A stretch of DNA of 6,915 nt from JBBRLG01 sp038231495 (GCA_038231495.1 JBBRLG010000406.1:1-6915); one strand, 5' to 3'. Shown: positions 1-5,414, counted from the first letter of the stretch. Notes: a model not told the origin generated them from the letters alone. Translations and numbers: made by a program.

Positions 1-78
1 ACGGAACCGTCCCTGTTCCTGACAGCGCCGGCCTTGAACGAGGAGTAGTTCGACGAGATTGAGGGTCGTGTCCATCAT
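1..78 (-). CDS. TPR-type repeat protein, 5' end only (partial)
   Basis: This is the first 26 codons of a gene that runs off the left edge. It reads MMDTTLNLVELLLVQG and continues RRCQEQGRFR with no stop. The start is set by a strong AAGGAGG (plus 86-92) seven bases before the ATG at 78; a second ATG follows immediately at 75. The pattern of a short hydrophobic helix, then xGRxxQExGRxR, matches the first helix pair of tetratricopeptide repeats that open many planctomycete TPR proteins, which act as protein-protein scaffolds. That family call is from memory of the pattern and rests on very few residues. A plausible -10 element (TATGAT, minus strand of 127-132) lies about 50 bases upstream. The coding status is well supported by the ribosome binding site; the function is a guess. 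Confidence 0.6.
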   Translation of the reverse strand, partial: MMDTTLNLVELLLVQGRRCQEQGRFR

Positions 79-335
79 GTAGCCGCCTCCTTGCAGCTCA
101 TGTGCGGATCCGAGTTGGGGCGCGACTATCATAACGTCTGCTCCATTCCGAGCAATAGCAGTTCGGGTCAATTTGTTGGGTTGACAATCCCTTTAAGTCC
201 CCAAATAAATGTGCCCGTCCCCTTTTGCGTTCCCCCCCTTTTGCGTTCCCCGTCCCCTTTTGCGTTCCCCCTTTTGCGTTCCCTTCTGGGTTGGTTCGGC
301 TCGCCCCGTGCCTTGGTTCTCACCTCGTCGTTCGT
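79..335. other. Intergenic gap with weak promoter and repeat tract
   Basis: This 257-base gap lies between the HEAT gene and the TPR-like gene. The reading frames across it are low-complexity Pro/Phe/Leu strings created by the repeat tract and show no coding features. It holds a possible minus-strand promoter (TTGCTC, 16 bases, TATGAT), the ribosome binding site of the gene at 78, and the four-copy 14-mer at 221-283. Nothing else is supported. Confidence 0.5.
221..283. repeat. Four copies of the 14-mer CCTTTTGCGTTCCC
   Basis: Exact copies start at 221, 237, 256 and 270, so the spacings are 16, 19 and 14 bases. The linkers are short C-rich or CCGT runs. On the minus strand the unit is GGGAACGCAAAAGG, giving a series of runs of three to seven G separated by AACGCAAAA. 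That could in principle form G-quadruplex-like structure in the transcript or DNA. The tract lies 53 bases after the HEAT gene stop. The irregular spacing and absence of unique spacers argue against a CRISPR array. Confidence 0.9.
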
Positions 336-857
336 TCACTTCTTCGGTTTGCGTTTTTTGGGTTTCACGCTTGGAACGCTCGGTACTGGGTCAGCGACAC
401 TCGAAGGTTGGCGGGCCAGTGCCTCCCGGGAGAGACTTCGGGCCATCGTATCGGCCTTCCCGTCGCTGAGACTTTGAATCCGTGCCAGAAGTGCCACAGA
501 GGCGGTGTCGGGGACTGATTTCAAGGCGATCTTTTGCACACCAACATCCGCATCATCAACCAAGTGGATCAGGACAGCGCTGGCAGCGTCGGCCGCGAGT
601 TTTCCGGCTGCAGCAGCGGCCGCGAGGCGAACTCGAACATCGCCGCTCCGCACGGCCTTCTGCAATACTTCGACGGACTGATCCGTACCAATCAGACCGG
701 CCAAGTAGGCGGCCTTAGACGCTAACATCGCGTGGTCGCCCGTAATCAGACGCGCCAGATGGGGCAGGGCTTTTGGCCCGAGCGTCGTCGCGGCCTTGTT
801 GTAGGCGGGCTCTTCCGGATCCAAGGCGGCGCGAACTTGTTCAAAGGTAACTGCCAT
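336..857 (-). CDS. Small HEAT-repeat protein
   Basis: A 173-residue alpha-solenoid protein. Residues 25-115 contain about three HEAT-like helix pairs, visible as alternating Ala/Leu-rich helices: ALPHLARLI, ASKAAYLAGLIG, VEVLQKAV, VRVRLAAAAAAGKLA, AVLIHLVDDAD. HEAT repeats usually bind other proteins, or in some families DNA. No catalytic residues are visible. The C-terminus (160-173) is Pro/Lys-rich and ends KPKKRKPKK, a basic tail that could contact nucleic acid or acidic surfaces (inference). The ATG is preceded by AAAGGA at a good distance. The gene starts ten bases after the stop of the metalloprotease remnant, so the two were probably one operon. There is no signal peptide, so it is probably cytoplasmic. 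The repeat class is fairly sure; the cellular role is unknown. Confidence 0.75.
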   Translation of the reverse strand: MAVTFEQVRAALDPEEPAYNKAATTLGPKALPHLARLITGDHAMLASKAAYLAGLIGTDQSVEVLQKAVRSGDVRVRLAAAAAAGKLAADAASAVLIHLVDDADVGVQKIALKSVPDTASVALLARIQSLSDGKADTMARSLSREALARQPSSVADPVPSVPSVKPKKRKPKK

Positions 858-867
858 GGTAGATCCT

Positions 868-1164
868 TTAGACGTTCATGGTGAAGGGACTTGCGACCAT
901 CGTGGCAATCTCCGATGCCACCAAGTCGGGCGGGGGATTGGTGATGTTCGCCGTGCCGTTGCCGGTCATCAGGCGATCGTTGTTATTGACGTGACTGAGG
1001 CCCAGTACATGGCCCAATTCGTGGCCGAAGGTCCATTGCGACGCACCCTGGGCCACCACCGCACCGGGCTGGCCTGCGCGCCGGTCAGCTTCATCGGCTG
1101 GTTCGGGCGTCGCACCCCAGACGCGAGACAGCTTATCTGAGGACGTATCTTGGGGAGAAGGCAT
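868..1164 (-). pseudogene. Truncated metzincin-type zinc metalloprotease (3' remnant)
   Basis: The 98-residue frame carries HELGHVLGLSH at residues 48-58. This is the HExxHxxGxxH zinc site (three His ligands, catalytic Glu) of matrixin/metzincin peptidases. Eight residues later comes LMTG, a plausible Met-turn. The end (NPPPDLVASEIATM) looks like an intact C-terminus. A functional metzincin domain is usually 150 or more residues; here the N-terminal half, any signal peptide and the propeptide are missing. Residues about 20-31 are not protease: they are the translation of a half integron attC site (plus 1073-1108), and residues 1-19 come from sequence upstream of it. The ATG at 1164 has no convincing ribosome binding site. 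This looks like a protease gene cut by recombination at an attC site and fused in frame. A short expressed protein cannot be excluded. The HEAT gene follows ten bases later. Confidence 0.7.
1073..1108 (-). repeat. Half integron attC site
   Basis: Read on the minus strand this begins GCCCGAACCAGCCGATGAAG and continues CTGACCGGCGCGC. Aligned with the left half of the complete attC at 1320-1417, the shared core is AACCAGCCG-TG-AGC-GAC, with about 17 of 20 positions identical, including the position of the extrahelical A (GA-C). Its box GCCCGAAC is complementary to the GTTCGGGC core that ends the complete site. No matching right half occurs downstream before the protease motif, so the site is truncated. 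That it is an attC remnant is inferred from this alignment. Confidence 0.6.
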
Positions 1165-1319
1165 GCCACGCCTGCCCCAACGACAGCCGGGGATTTGGTA
1201 TAGGACGATTGCGGTACCCGGCTATGGGGTGCGGGTTACTACCCCGCGACAATCGCAACCACCGGTCAAAAGGTAGAACGCAGTTTCCGCAACAAGGCTT
1301 CCTCTGCGCTACCATTCCA
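1109..1319. other. Short cassette-like stretch without a convincing gene
   Basis: About 210 bases lie between the core of the complete attC and the half attC, the position of a small gene cassette. The longest minus-strand frame after the attC starts with ATG at 1315 and gives about 60 residues (MVAQRKPCCGNCVLPF...). It has no family resemblance and no ribosome binding site. The minus strand can fold: GCGGG/CCCGC around GTAGTAA, inside a wider GATTG/CAATC pairing (about 1209-1254). It is best described as an ORF-less or degenerate cassette; a small RNA or promoter role is only speculation. Confidence 0.4.
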
Positions 1320-1417
1320 GCCCGAACGACCAAGTTCAGCGGCTGCGGCGGCGCGGGCACCGTTGAACCCTGGACCACCGACACGCCGCCGCAGTCCGCT
1401 GCAACGGCTGGTTAGGC
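1320..1417 (-). repeat. Integron attC recombination site (complete)
   Basis: On the minus strand the site opens with GCCTAAC (1417-1411), which fits the R'' consensus RYYYAAC, and closes with GTTCGGGC (1327-1320) as the R' core, where the consensus is GTTRRRY. Between them CAGCGGACTGCGGCGGCG (1401-1384) pairs with CGCCGCCGCAGCCGCTG (1353-1337). This is a 17-bp perfect stem except for one bulged A (1395), the hallmark extrahelical base of folded attC. The unpaired central spacer lies between the boxes on both arms, and AAGTT next to the stem echoes classical attC sites. The terminal loop is 30 bases. A total of 98 bases is within the usual attC range. The stop codon of the adjoining gene lies in the R'' box, as in typical cassettes. 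The deviation is C in place of the first purine in the core. Confidence 0.78.
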
Positions 1418-2137
1418 CCCCTTCCCATCAGCTACTCGCAGGTGCTCCTCTTCCTGACTGGTGAGGAAGAGCATACCCTCAAACTCCGAGCCAACTGGTG
1501 AGTTTTTAAGATACTTTATCAGCTCCTGCTTGTATACTGGATCAAAGCGGTGCCAATCCTGGCGCATCTGCGAAACCGCTATGGTGTACGACGCGTCAAT
1601 TGAGCCGAGATGTTCAGCTATGAATAAAGCATCTCCTAGCGACTGGCGCTGCTCATCCTGATATCGCTTCTTGACATCCTCGCTGAAATAGTAAATGACG
1701 AAGTGGTCATTTGCTGCTCGAATAGTAGAACTGAAAAGTTTGGAAATGAAGGCAAGAAAATCCCTCTTGTGATGGGTGTTAACTGGTATCCGCGGCGTTG
1801 GCGATTCACCAGGGGCAGATGTACGAGTCATCCTGTGTACTGTGTAGGCGAAAAGCAAGGCAGACAATAGTAGAACGAGGACCAATCCTCCAAACTGCAT
1901 GATAGGCTCTAAACGAGCCAAGACGAGGGACACAATGAGCGCGATCAGAAATAGAACATCAAGTCCCCATAGGGCCGCAAGTATAGGCTGGTTCTTGAGA
2001 ACATCAAAGCCTTTATTGAAGAACGGCCATATAGATCGCATCCAAGACCAAAAGCCGTCCTGACTCTTGGCGGGAACACCACCAGAGATTTGATTGTCGT
2101 CATGCGAGTCGCCAGGTTGTTGTGCTTCAGACATCAT
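1412..2137 (-). CDS. Cassette-borne two-TM membrane protein, unrecognised
   Basis: A 241-residue protein of no family I recognise. Residues 1-50 are polar then Trp-rich (FWSWMRSIWPFF, 29-40). Two transmembrane segments follow at about 52-74 and 80-100, joined by a tight turn. The linker 104-120 is Pro/Ser/Thr-rich. The C-terminal 120 residues are soluble, helical and charged (ISKLFSSTIRAANDHFVIYYFSEDVKKRY...), probably cytoplasmic. The start is ATGATG at 2137 with a GGAAAGG/AAGG stretch upstream. The stop TAA is inside the attC R'' box GCCTAAC, so gene plus attC form an integron cassette. The coding sequence is visibly AT-richer than the flanking genes, which supports horizontal acquisition. 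A two-TM hairpin with a soluble C-terminal domain resembles membrane effectors of some defence systems, but no motif proves that. The gene appears intact. Confidence 0.75.
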   Translation of the reverse strand: MMSEAQQPGDSHDDNQISGGVPAKSQDGFWSWMRSIWPFFNKGFDVLKNQPILAALWGLDVLFLIALIVSLVLARLEPIMQFGGLVLVLLLSALLFAYTVHRMTRTSAPGESPTPRIPVNTHHKRDFLAFISKLFSSTIRAANDHFVIYYFSEDVKKRYQDEQRQSLGDALFIAEHLGSIDASYTIAVSQMRQDWHRFDPVYKQELIKYLKNSPVGSEFEGMLFLTSQEEEHLRVADGKGA

Positions 2138-2179
2138 AGCCCTTGCCTTTCCACAAACCGGCCTAGGTGAAATCCAATG

Positions 2180-2186
2180 GCCTAAC
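2180..2186 (-). other. Possible integron core site at cassette 5' edge
   Basis: The minus strand reads GTTAGGC, a full match to the core consensus GTTRRRY, 43 bases upstream of the cassette gene start. That is a normal distance for the leading edge of a cassette. However, no attC stem can be built from the adjoining sequence (GCCTAACTACTGATTATCC on the plus strand). It could be a decayed attC, a secondary insertion site, or a chance seven-base match. Confidence 0.3.
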
Positions 2187-2207
2187 TACTGATTATCCAT
2201 ACCGGGG

Positions 2208-2347
2208 CCGAACAGCTAGGGCTCGCGCCGAGTCACTATGCACCGGCGACTTATCGCTATGCACCGGGTGCCGAGTCGCTAGGGCTAACGCCGAGTCGCT
2301 AGGCACCGGCCACCGAACCGCTAGGGCTCGCGCCGAGTCGCTAGGGC
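2208..2347. repeat. Degenerate ~20-bp tandem repeat, seven units
   Basis: The consensus is CCGAGTCGCTAGGGCTCGCG. Units begin at 2208, 2228, 2247, 2271, 2291, 2313 and 2333, with lengths of 19 to 24 bases and the last cut short. GCTAGG or GCTATG is kept in almost every unit. The second half alternates between GGCTCGCG/GGCTAACG and GCACCGG types, and units 1-2 resemble units 6-7. No spacer sequences separate the units, so it is not a CRISPR array. It adjoins the cassette edge. Confidence 0.85.
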
Positions 2348-2428
2348 TTTTTCGCACTTCTATAGTAGATCCCGGCCTCCCTGCCGCGTCAAGAACCCGT
2401 CTCCCGTTTTCCGGAACAAGGTTGGGTA

Positions 2429-2549
2429 GGGTGCGCCAACCAATTCTGCCAATGGCTGGCGAACCGGCTGCGTAAGCTGCCGGGTGAAGTCGCCGCCACC
2501 CCACCCGGCAGCTTACGCAACCGGTTCGCCAATTGCCGTTGGCGCACCC
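2429..2549. repeat. Long asymmetric inverted repeat
   Basis: The inner arms 2457-2486 and 2502-2531 pair over 30 bases with one mismatch (the right arm opens CACCCGGCAGCTTACGCA), around a 15-base loop. Outer arms GGGTGCGCCAAC (2429-2440) and GTTGGCGCACCC (2538-2549) pair perfectly. Between inner and outer arms the left side has 16 bases and the right only six. The structure begins 15 bases after the LolA-like stop, so it would fold in the tail of that mRNA and could halt transcription. There is no U-tract, so it may instead be a small repeat element or two facing copies of one. Confidence 0.85.
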
Positions 2550-2564
2550 GTTGGTTTGTTGGCT

Positions 2565-3329
2565 TCACGGCTTCTCGAAAAGGTTGGCCTCGGCCTTCTC
2601 CTGCCTTTTGACGTTGCTCAAGTTCATTTCGAGGATCTGCTTGTCCTGGCGGAACAGCTTGATCTGCGTGAAATGCTTGCAGCCGTCGGCCTCCTTGTAC
2701 CCGCCGAACGAAATGACGTGCGGCACCGGATCGTAACCCGTGGCTTCCTTGCACGCGAAGGAGACCCGGACGGGCAGGTGCGTCTCCTTGTCGAAGTACA
2801 GGTCGAGGTCGGGCTGATTTTTCAGGACGATCTTGAGGCCCAGCGCCGGGCGGTTGTCGATTTTCAGTTCGCCCAGGGTGGACAATTGATACTTCTTGTC
2901 GGTCAACGGCACCAGCAGGTGGGCGAGGTGAACCGCGCGGGTGTCCTGGCTGAGCATGGCGAGTTGGTCCTCTTCAATTGCCGTAACGACGTCGTTGTTG
3001 GATTGGTTCCAACCCTTGTCCCCGTTGCCGATTTTAAGATTGGAACCGGTGCTTTCGTTGACCTTGATCTTGCCGTCGTAGCGGTACTTGTCGGGGTATT
3101 GGACCGTCCACGTTGACGTGGACTCGATCCGCAGGCCCACGAAGGTGAGAAAGCCTTCGCTGTTAAAGGTCGTCGCCGGCAACTTGGCCAGCTTCTCACC
3201 TCCGCCCAGGGCTTTGATACCGTCGTCCAGGATGGCCTTGGCTTCCGCCGGTGGGTCCGCGGCCGATACCGAGGCGGGCAGGAGCGACAGGAAGAACAAG
3301 CCGCCGACCAGACCGAAAGTTTTTAGCAT
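2565..3329 (-). CDS. Secreted LolA-like protein of unknown substrate
   Basis: A 254-residue exported protein. The start at 3329 is chosen over an upstream ATG (3359) because GGAGG sits five bases before it and a signal peptide then begins at once: MLKT, a hydrophobic core GLVGGLFFLSLLP, and a likely cleavage after SVSA (residue 23). The mature part starts with a helix (ILDDGIKALGGGEKLAKL) followed by beta-strand-rich sequence (STWTVQYPDKYRYDGKI, LKIVLKNQPDLDLYFDKETHLPVRVS), the layout of LolA/LolB-like and MucB-type folds. ALGGxExLxxL is common in such planctomycete outer-surface proteins. Members bind lipids or lipoproteins in the periplasm; here the ligand is unknown. The O-methyltransferase ends 57 bases upstream on the same strand. 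A small hairpin in that gap (AGCCG/CGGCT, 3352-3365) could weaken read-through. Confidence in the gene is high, in the fold moderate. Confidence 0.75.
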   Translation of the reverse strand: MLKTFGLVGGLFFLSLLPASVSAADPPAEAKAILDDGIKALGGGEKLAKLPATTFNSEGFLTFVGLRIESTSTWTVQYPDKYRYDGKIKVNESTGSNLKIGNGDKGWNQSNNDVVTAIEEDQLAMLSQDTRAVHLAHLLVPLTDKKYQLSTLGELKIDNRPALGLKIVLKNQPDLDLYFDKETHLPVRVSFACKEATGYDPVPHVISFGGYKEADGCKHFTQIKLFRQDKQILEMNLSNVKRQEKAEANLFEKP

Positions 3330-3386
3330 GACGACCTCCGGGAAAAGGCAAAGCCGCAAGCGGCTCGGCCGGGAAAACTCTGAATC

Positions 3387-4439
3387 CTATTGTTTCACGG
3401 CCGGCAGCACGCCGCAATGGATTAACGTCGGCGAAACCCGGCCCGGAACGAGGCCGGCAGCTTGCAGCCAGGCGCGGTATTCCGCTTCACTGTAGGCTCT
3501 TCCCTCCGTCATGCCGAACAACGCCGCCGAGTACAGCGCGATGGCGAGCGGCCCGTCCAGCGCGTCGTTGAGGAAAACGTCGTGAACGAGCAACTGCCCG
3601 CCCGTTGGCAACGCGGCGGCACAGCGGGCGATCAGTTCCTGACACTGCGGCACGTCCCAGTCGTGCAAGACGTTGGACAGCAGGACCGCGTCGCAGCCGG
3701 TCGGCACGGGGTCGGCAAACATGTCGCCGGGCCGGCACTCCAGGCGGTCGGCGACGCCGTAACGCTCGGCCATTTCGGCAGCGATCTTCAATACTTCCGG
3801 CCGGTCCCAGACGACGGCTCGCAGCCGCGGAAAGCGTTGCAAACAGGCGATGGCGTACAGGCCCGTGCCGCCGCCCACGTCGAGCAGCAGGCGGGCGGTT
3901 TGCAGGCCCGCACACGCCGCCAAGATCGGTGCGACGTTCTTGGCTCGCCCCGCCAGCGCCAGGGTTAGTTGCCGGGCCGACTTCTCGTGTTCCATCGCCG
4001 ACTCGATACCTTCGCGGTAGATGAACGCCGCGCCCTGGTCCGGCGAATTCGCGCCGGCGGGTCGGTTGGTCCGCAGACGCTCGACCATCTCCTTGACGCC
4101 GGGACTCTGGGCGGCCAGGCCGAGGTAGTCGGTCACGTCAAACGCGCCGCCGGGCAGCAGCTGCTCGCGGGCCAACGCGGACAGTTCCAGGCGGTCGTCG
4201 CCGGCGTCGAGCAACAGGCCGAACGCCCGCAGTGCCGTGAACAGCACGACCGCCGGGCGCTCGGCCAGGCCCAGGCGTTGGCGTGCGGCCGCGACGCACA
4301 ACGGGCCGTCGCGGAAGTGACTGAATACGTCGAAATGCGCGACGGCGGCGGTCAGCAGTTCGGTGCCGTAGTTGCCGCGGTAGATCTCGAAGATCGGCGT
4401 GGGGTCCAGCGTGGGCGGGACGAGCGCATTCGACTTCAC
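3387..4439 (-). CDS. Class I SAM-dependent O-methyltransferase
   Basis: A 350-residue enzyme of the plant COMT / hydroxyindole O-methyltransferase type (Methyltransf_2 family), a usual length for it. The N-terminal 100 residues look like the helical, winged-helix dimerisation domain (ELLTAAVAHFDVFSHF, LGLAERPAVVLFTALRAFGLL). The SAM-binding motif LLDVGGGTG is at residues 185-193. The acidic residue at the end of strand 2 is in VVWDRPEV (209-216), and GDMF at 238-241 is the third cofactor loop. NVLHDWDVPQ (256-265) contains the His (259) that acts as general base in this family. It would transfer a methyl group from SAM to a hydroxyl on a small molecule, with the acceptor unknown. It starts with GTG at 4439 and has only a weak GAG-type ribosome binding site, so the exact start is less sure. 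It is cytoplasmic; no biosynthetic partners are in view. Confidence 0.88.
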   Translation of the reverse strand: MKSNALVPPTLDPTPIFEIYRGNYGTELLTAAVAHFDVFSHFRDGPLCVAAARQRLGLAERPAVVLFTALRAFGLLLDAGDDRLELSALAREQLLPGGAFDVTDYLGLAAQSPGVKEMVERLRTNRPAGANSPDQGAAFIYREGIESAMEHEKSARQLTLALAGRAKNVAPILAACAGLQTARLLLDVGGGTGLYAIACLQRFPRLRAVVWDRPEVLKIAAEMAERYGVADRLECRPGDMFADPVPTGCDAVLLSNVLHDWDVPQCQELIARCAAALPTGGQLLVHDVFLNDALDGPLAIALYSAALFGMTEGRAYSEAEYRAWLQAAGLVPGRVSPTLIHCGVLPAVKQ

Positions 4440-4514
4440 GGTAACGGTCTCACGAAGGGTGAAAGGAAACCGGCGGCGTCAGGGTCGTTCGGTCGCCTGT
4501 TTAATGTATTGTCC

Positions 4515-4539
4515 GGACGGGTCAGGAGACCCGTCCTAC
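4515..4539 (-). repeat. REP-like hairpin with 5' GTAG; possible terminator
   Basis: GGACGGGTC and GACCCGTCC form a perfect nine-bp stem around a four-base loop. On the minus strand the tetranucleotide GTAG sits at the 5' foot (GTAG-GACGGGTC-tcct-GACCCGTC). A GTAG next to a palindrome is the signature of REP elements handled by REP-associated tyrosine transposases; no such transposase is in the window. The element is 36 bases after the vapC stop and so might also end that transcript, although no T-run follows. Confidence 0.6.
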
Positions 4540-4574
4540 CAATCAAGGGACGAGTGACGATGCACGGGCCCCCT

Positions 4575-5018
4575 TCAGCGCCAAGCCGTGACCTTCAGTC
4601 CCGGAACGCGGCGGAAATGGGCGAGATTATTGGTCACCACGGTGGCATCCAGACCGAGGGCATGGGCTGCGATCAGCAAATCCATTGCGCCAATCGTTTG
4701 ACCGGCTTGTTCCAGTTCGTGCCGGACGTGGCCGTAGTGAGGCGCACAACTCACGGCCTCGTAGTCGAACGTCTCGAATGGTGCCAAAATCTTCTCGACC
4801 GCGGCGATCGCATCCTCGTAGTGGCCGCTCTTCCGGGCACCGAACTCCAACTCCGAAATGGTAATCGCCGAGACGCCGACGACATGGCCCTCTTTTTGGG
4901 CGCGCCGGCAGCGCTCGACGAGTTCGAGGGCACGGTCGCGCCGCGCCTGCCGGCGGCCGGTCGCTTTGAGGCCGCGAATCAGGGCGATAAGCGTGTCCGT
5001 GTCGAGAATAAAGATCAT
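4575..5018 (-). CDS. vapC: PIN-domain toxin VapC
   Basis: A 147-residue PIN-domain endoribonuclease, the toxin of a type II toxin-antitoxin pair. Members cut tRNA or rRNA and stop translation. The acidic metal-binding residues are visible: D6 in ILDTDTL, E56 in ISELEFGA and D113 in GAMDLLIAAHA, followed by VTNNLAHF (128-135) at the usual place of the fourth motif. Length is normal for VapC and all catalytic positions are present, so it should be active. The start at 5018 overlaps the antitoxin stop as ATGA. A longer in-frame ATG at 5036 lies inside vapB and adds MPRVAG before the domain, so it is rejected. Translation is probably coupled to vapB. The cellular RNA target cannot be told from the sequence. 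Confidence 0.9.
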   Translation of the reverse strand: MIFILDTDTLIALIRGLKATGRRQARRDRALELVERCRRAQKEGHVVGVSAITISELEFGARKSGHYEDAIAAVEKILAPFETFDYEAVSCAPHYGHVRHELEQAGQTIGAMDLLIAAHALGLDATVVTNNLAHFRRVPGLKVTAWR

Positions 5019-5245
5019 GCCGGCCACTCGCGGCACTCGACCTCCGGCTGCACGCGGCCGTCGTGCGGAAAGTCGGCGGACAACTCCGCGACCCCTTCAA
5101 AGAACAATTCCCACGGGTCGCGGGGAATGACCAAGAAGCCGTCGCGCGTCCGTTTCAAGTACACTTCGTCGGTGTCAACCCGGAATTCCTTGGGCAGCCG
5201 GATGGCCTGGCTGCGCCCGTTGCGGAAGACTTTCGCGACAACCAT
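5015..5245 (-). CDS. vapB: VapB-type antitoxin with AbrB-like DNA-binding domain
   Basis: A 76-residue antitoxin. Residues 3-45 form a swapped-hairpin AbrB/SpoVT domain, seen in VAKVFRNGRSQAIRLPKEFRV followed by EVYLKRTRDGFLVIPRD. This domain dimerises and binds the operator. The acidic C-terminal part (WELFFEGVAELSADFP, 45-60) is the likely stretch that wraps VapC and blocks its active site. AGGAGG lies seven bases before the ATG. It overlaps vapC by four bases (ATGA). As in other vapBC pairs, the VapB-VapC complex probably represses its own promoter, and the palindrome 25 bases upstream is the natural target. Confidence is high. Confidence 0.9.
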   Translation of the reverse strand: MVVAKVFRNGRSQAIRLPKEFRVDTDEVYLKRTRDGFLVIPRDPWELFFEGVAELSADFPHDGRVQPEVECREWPA

Positions 5246-5269
5246 GGGTGGCCCTCCTGGTAAGTGGTC

Positions 5270-5306
5270 TATACCGAATGGTATATTGCAGCACGCCGCA
5301 CGTCAA
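5270..5306 (-). promoter_or_regulatory. vapBC operator palindrome and candidate promoter
   Basis: TATACCGAATGGTATA (5270-5285) is a perfect inverted repeat with six-bp arms and a four-base centre, 24 bases before the vapB ATG. A -35-like TTGACG (minus strand of 5301-5306) lies upstream, and the palindrome provides an imperfect -10 (TATACC or TACCAT). An operator overlapping the -10 is the standard autoregulation layout for AbrB-type antitoxins. The palindrome is certain; its role is inferred. Confidence 0.65.
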
Positions 5307-5414
5307 GACGGAAGAGGGTTACCGGTCGGCGTCGTGAGCGGATTGCGCGGCGCGCACCGCGGACACCGCGGTCGACCGACCGCCAGCGAAACAAGCTACT
5401 TTAATAGTCCGCAA

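Larger units (their letters stand above)
2138..2564. other. Non-coding repeat-rich spacer (427 bases)
   Basis: No credible gene lies here. Frames on both strands are artefacts of the 20-bp repeats (ARAESLG / SDSARALAVR strings). In order the spacer holds the possible cassette edge GTTAGGC (2180-2186, minus), the seven-unit repeat (2208-2347), and a weak candidate minus-strand promoter: TTGACG at 2392-2387 and TACTAT at 2367-2362, with a 19-base spacer. The large inverted repeat (2429-2549) comes last. That promoter could drive the cassette gene, though it lies more than 200 bases from its start. Confidence 0.55.

Noticed and set aside
221..283. CRISPR array or coding repeat
   Set aside because: The repeat core is only 14 bases with one- to five-base linkers, and the frames across it are low complexity with no start signals.
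1133..1384. 83-codon minus-strand gene
   Set aside because: Its first part is a translation of the attC site and the rest has no recognisable sequence or ribosome binding site.
2208..2347. CRISPR array
   Set aside because: Units of about 20 bases abut directly with no unique spacers and vary among themselves; no cas genes are present.
2193..2504. 103-codon minus-strand gene over the tandem repeats
   Set aside because: The protein is only a repeat translation (SDSARALAVR-type units), starts in the inverted repeat and shows no coding features.
2484..3116. 210-codon plus-strand open frame
   Set aside because: It is antisense to the LolA-like gene and begins inside the inverted repeat; no ribosome binding site or family resemblance.
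5019..5036. Longer VapC start
   Set aside because: The extra six residues lie inside vapB, while the ATG at 5018 forms the usual ATGA overlap and starts exactly at the PIN domain.
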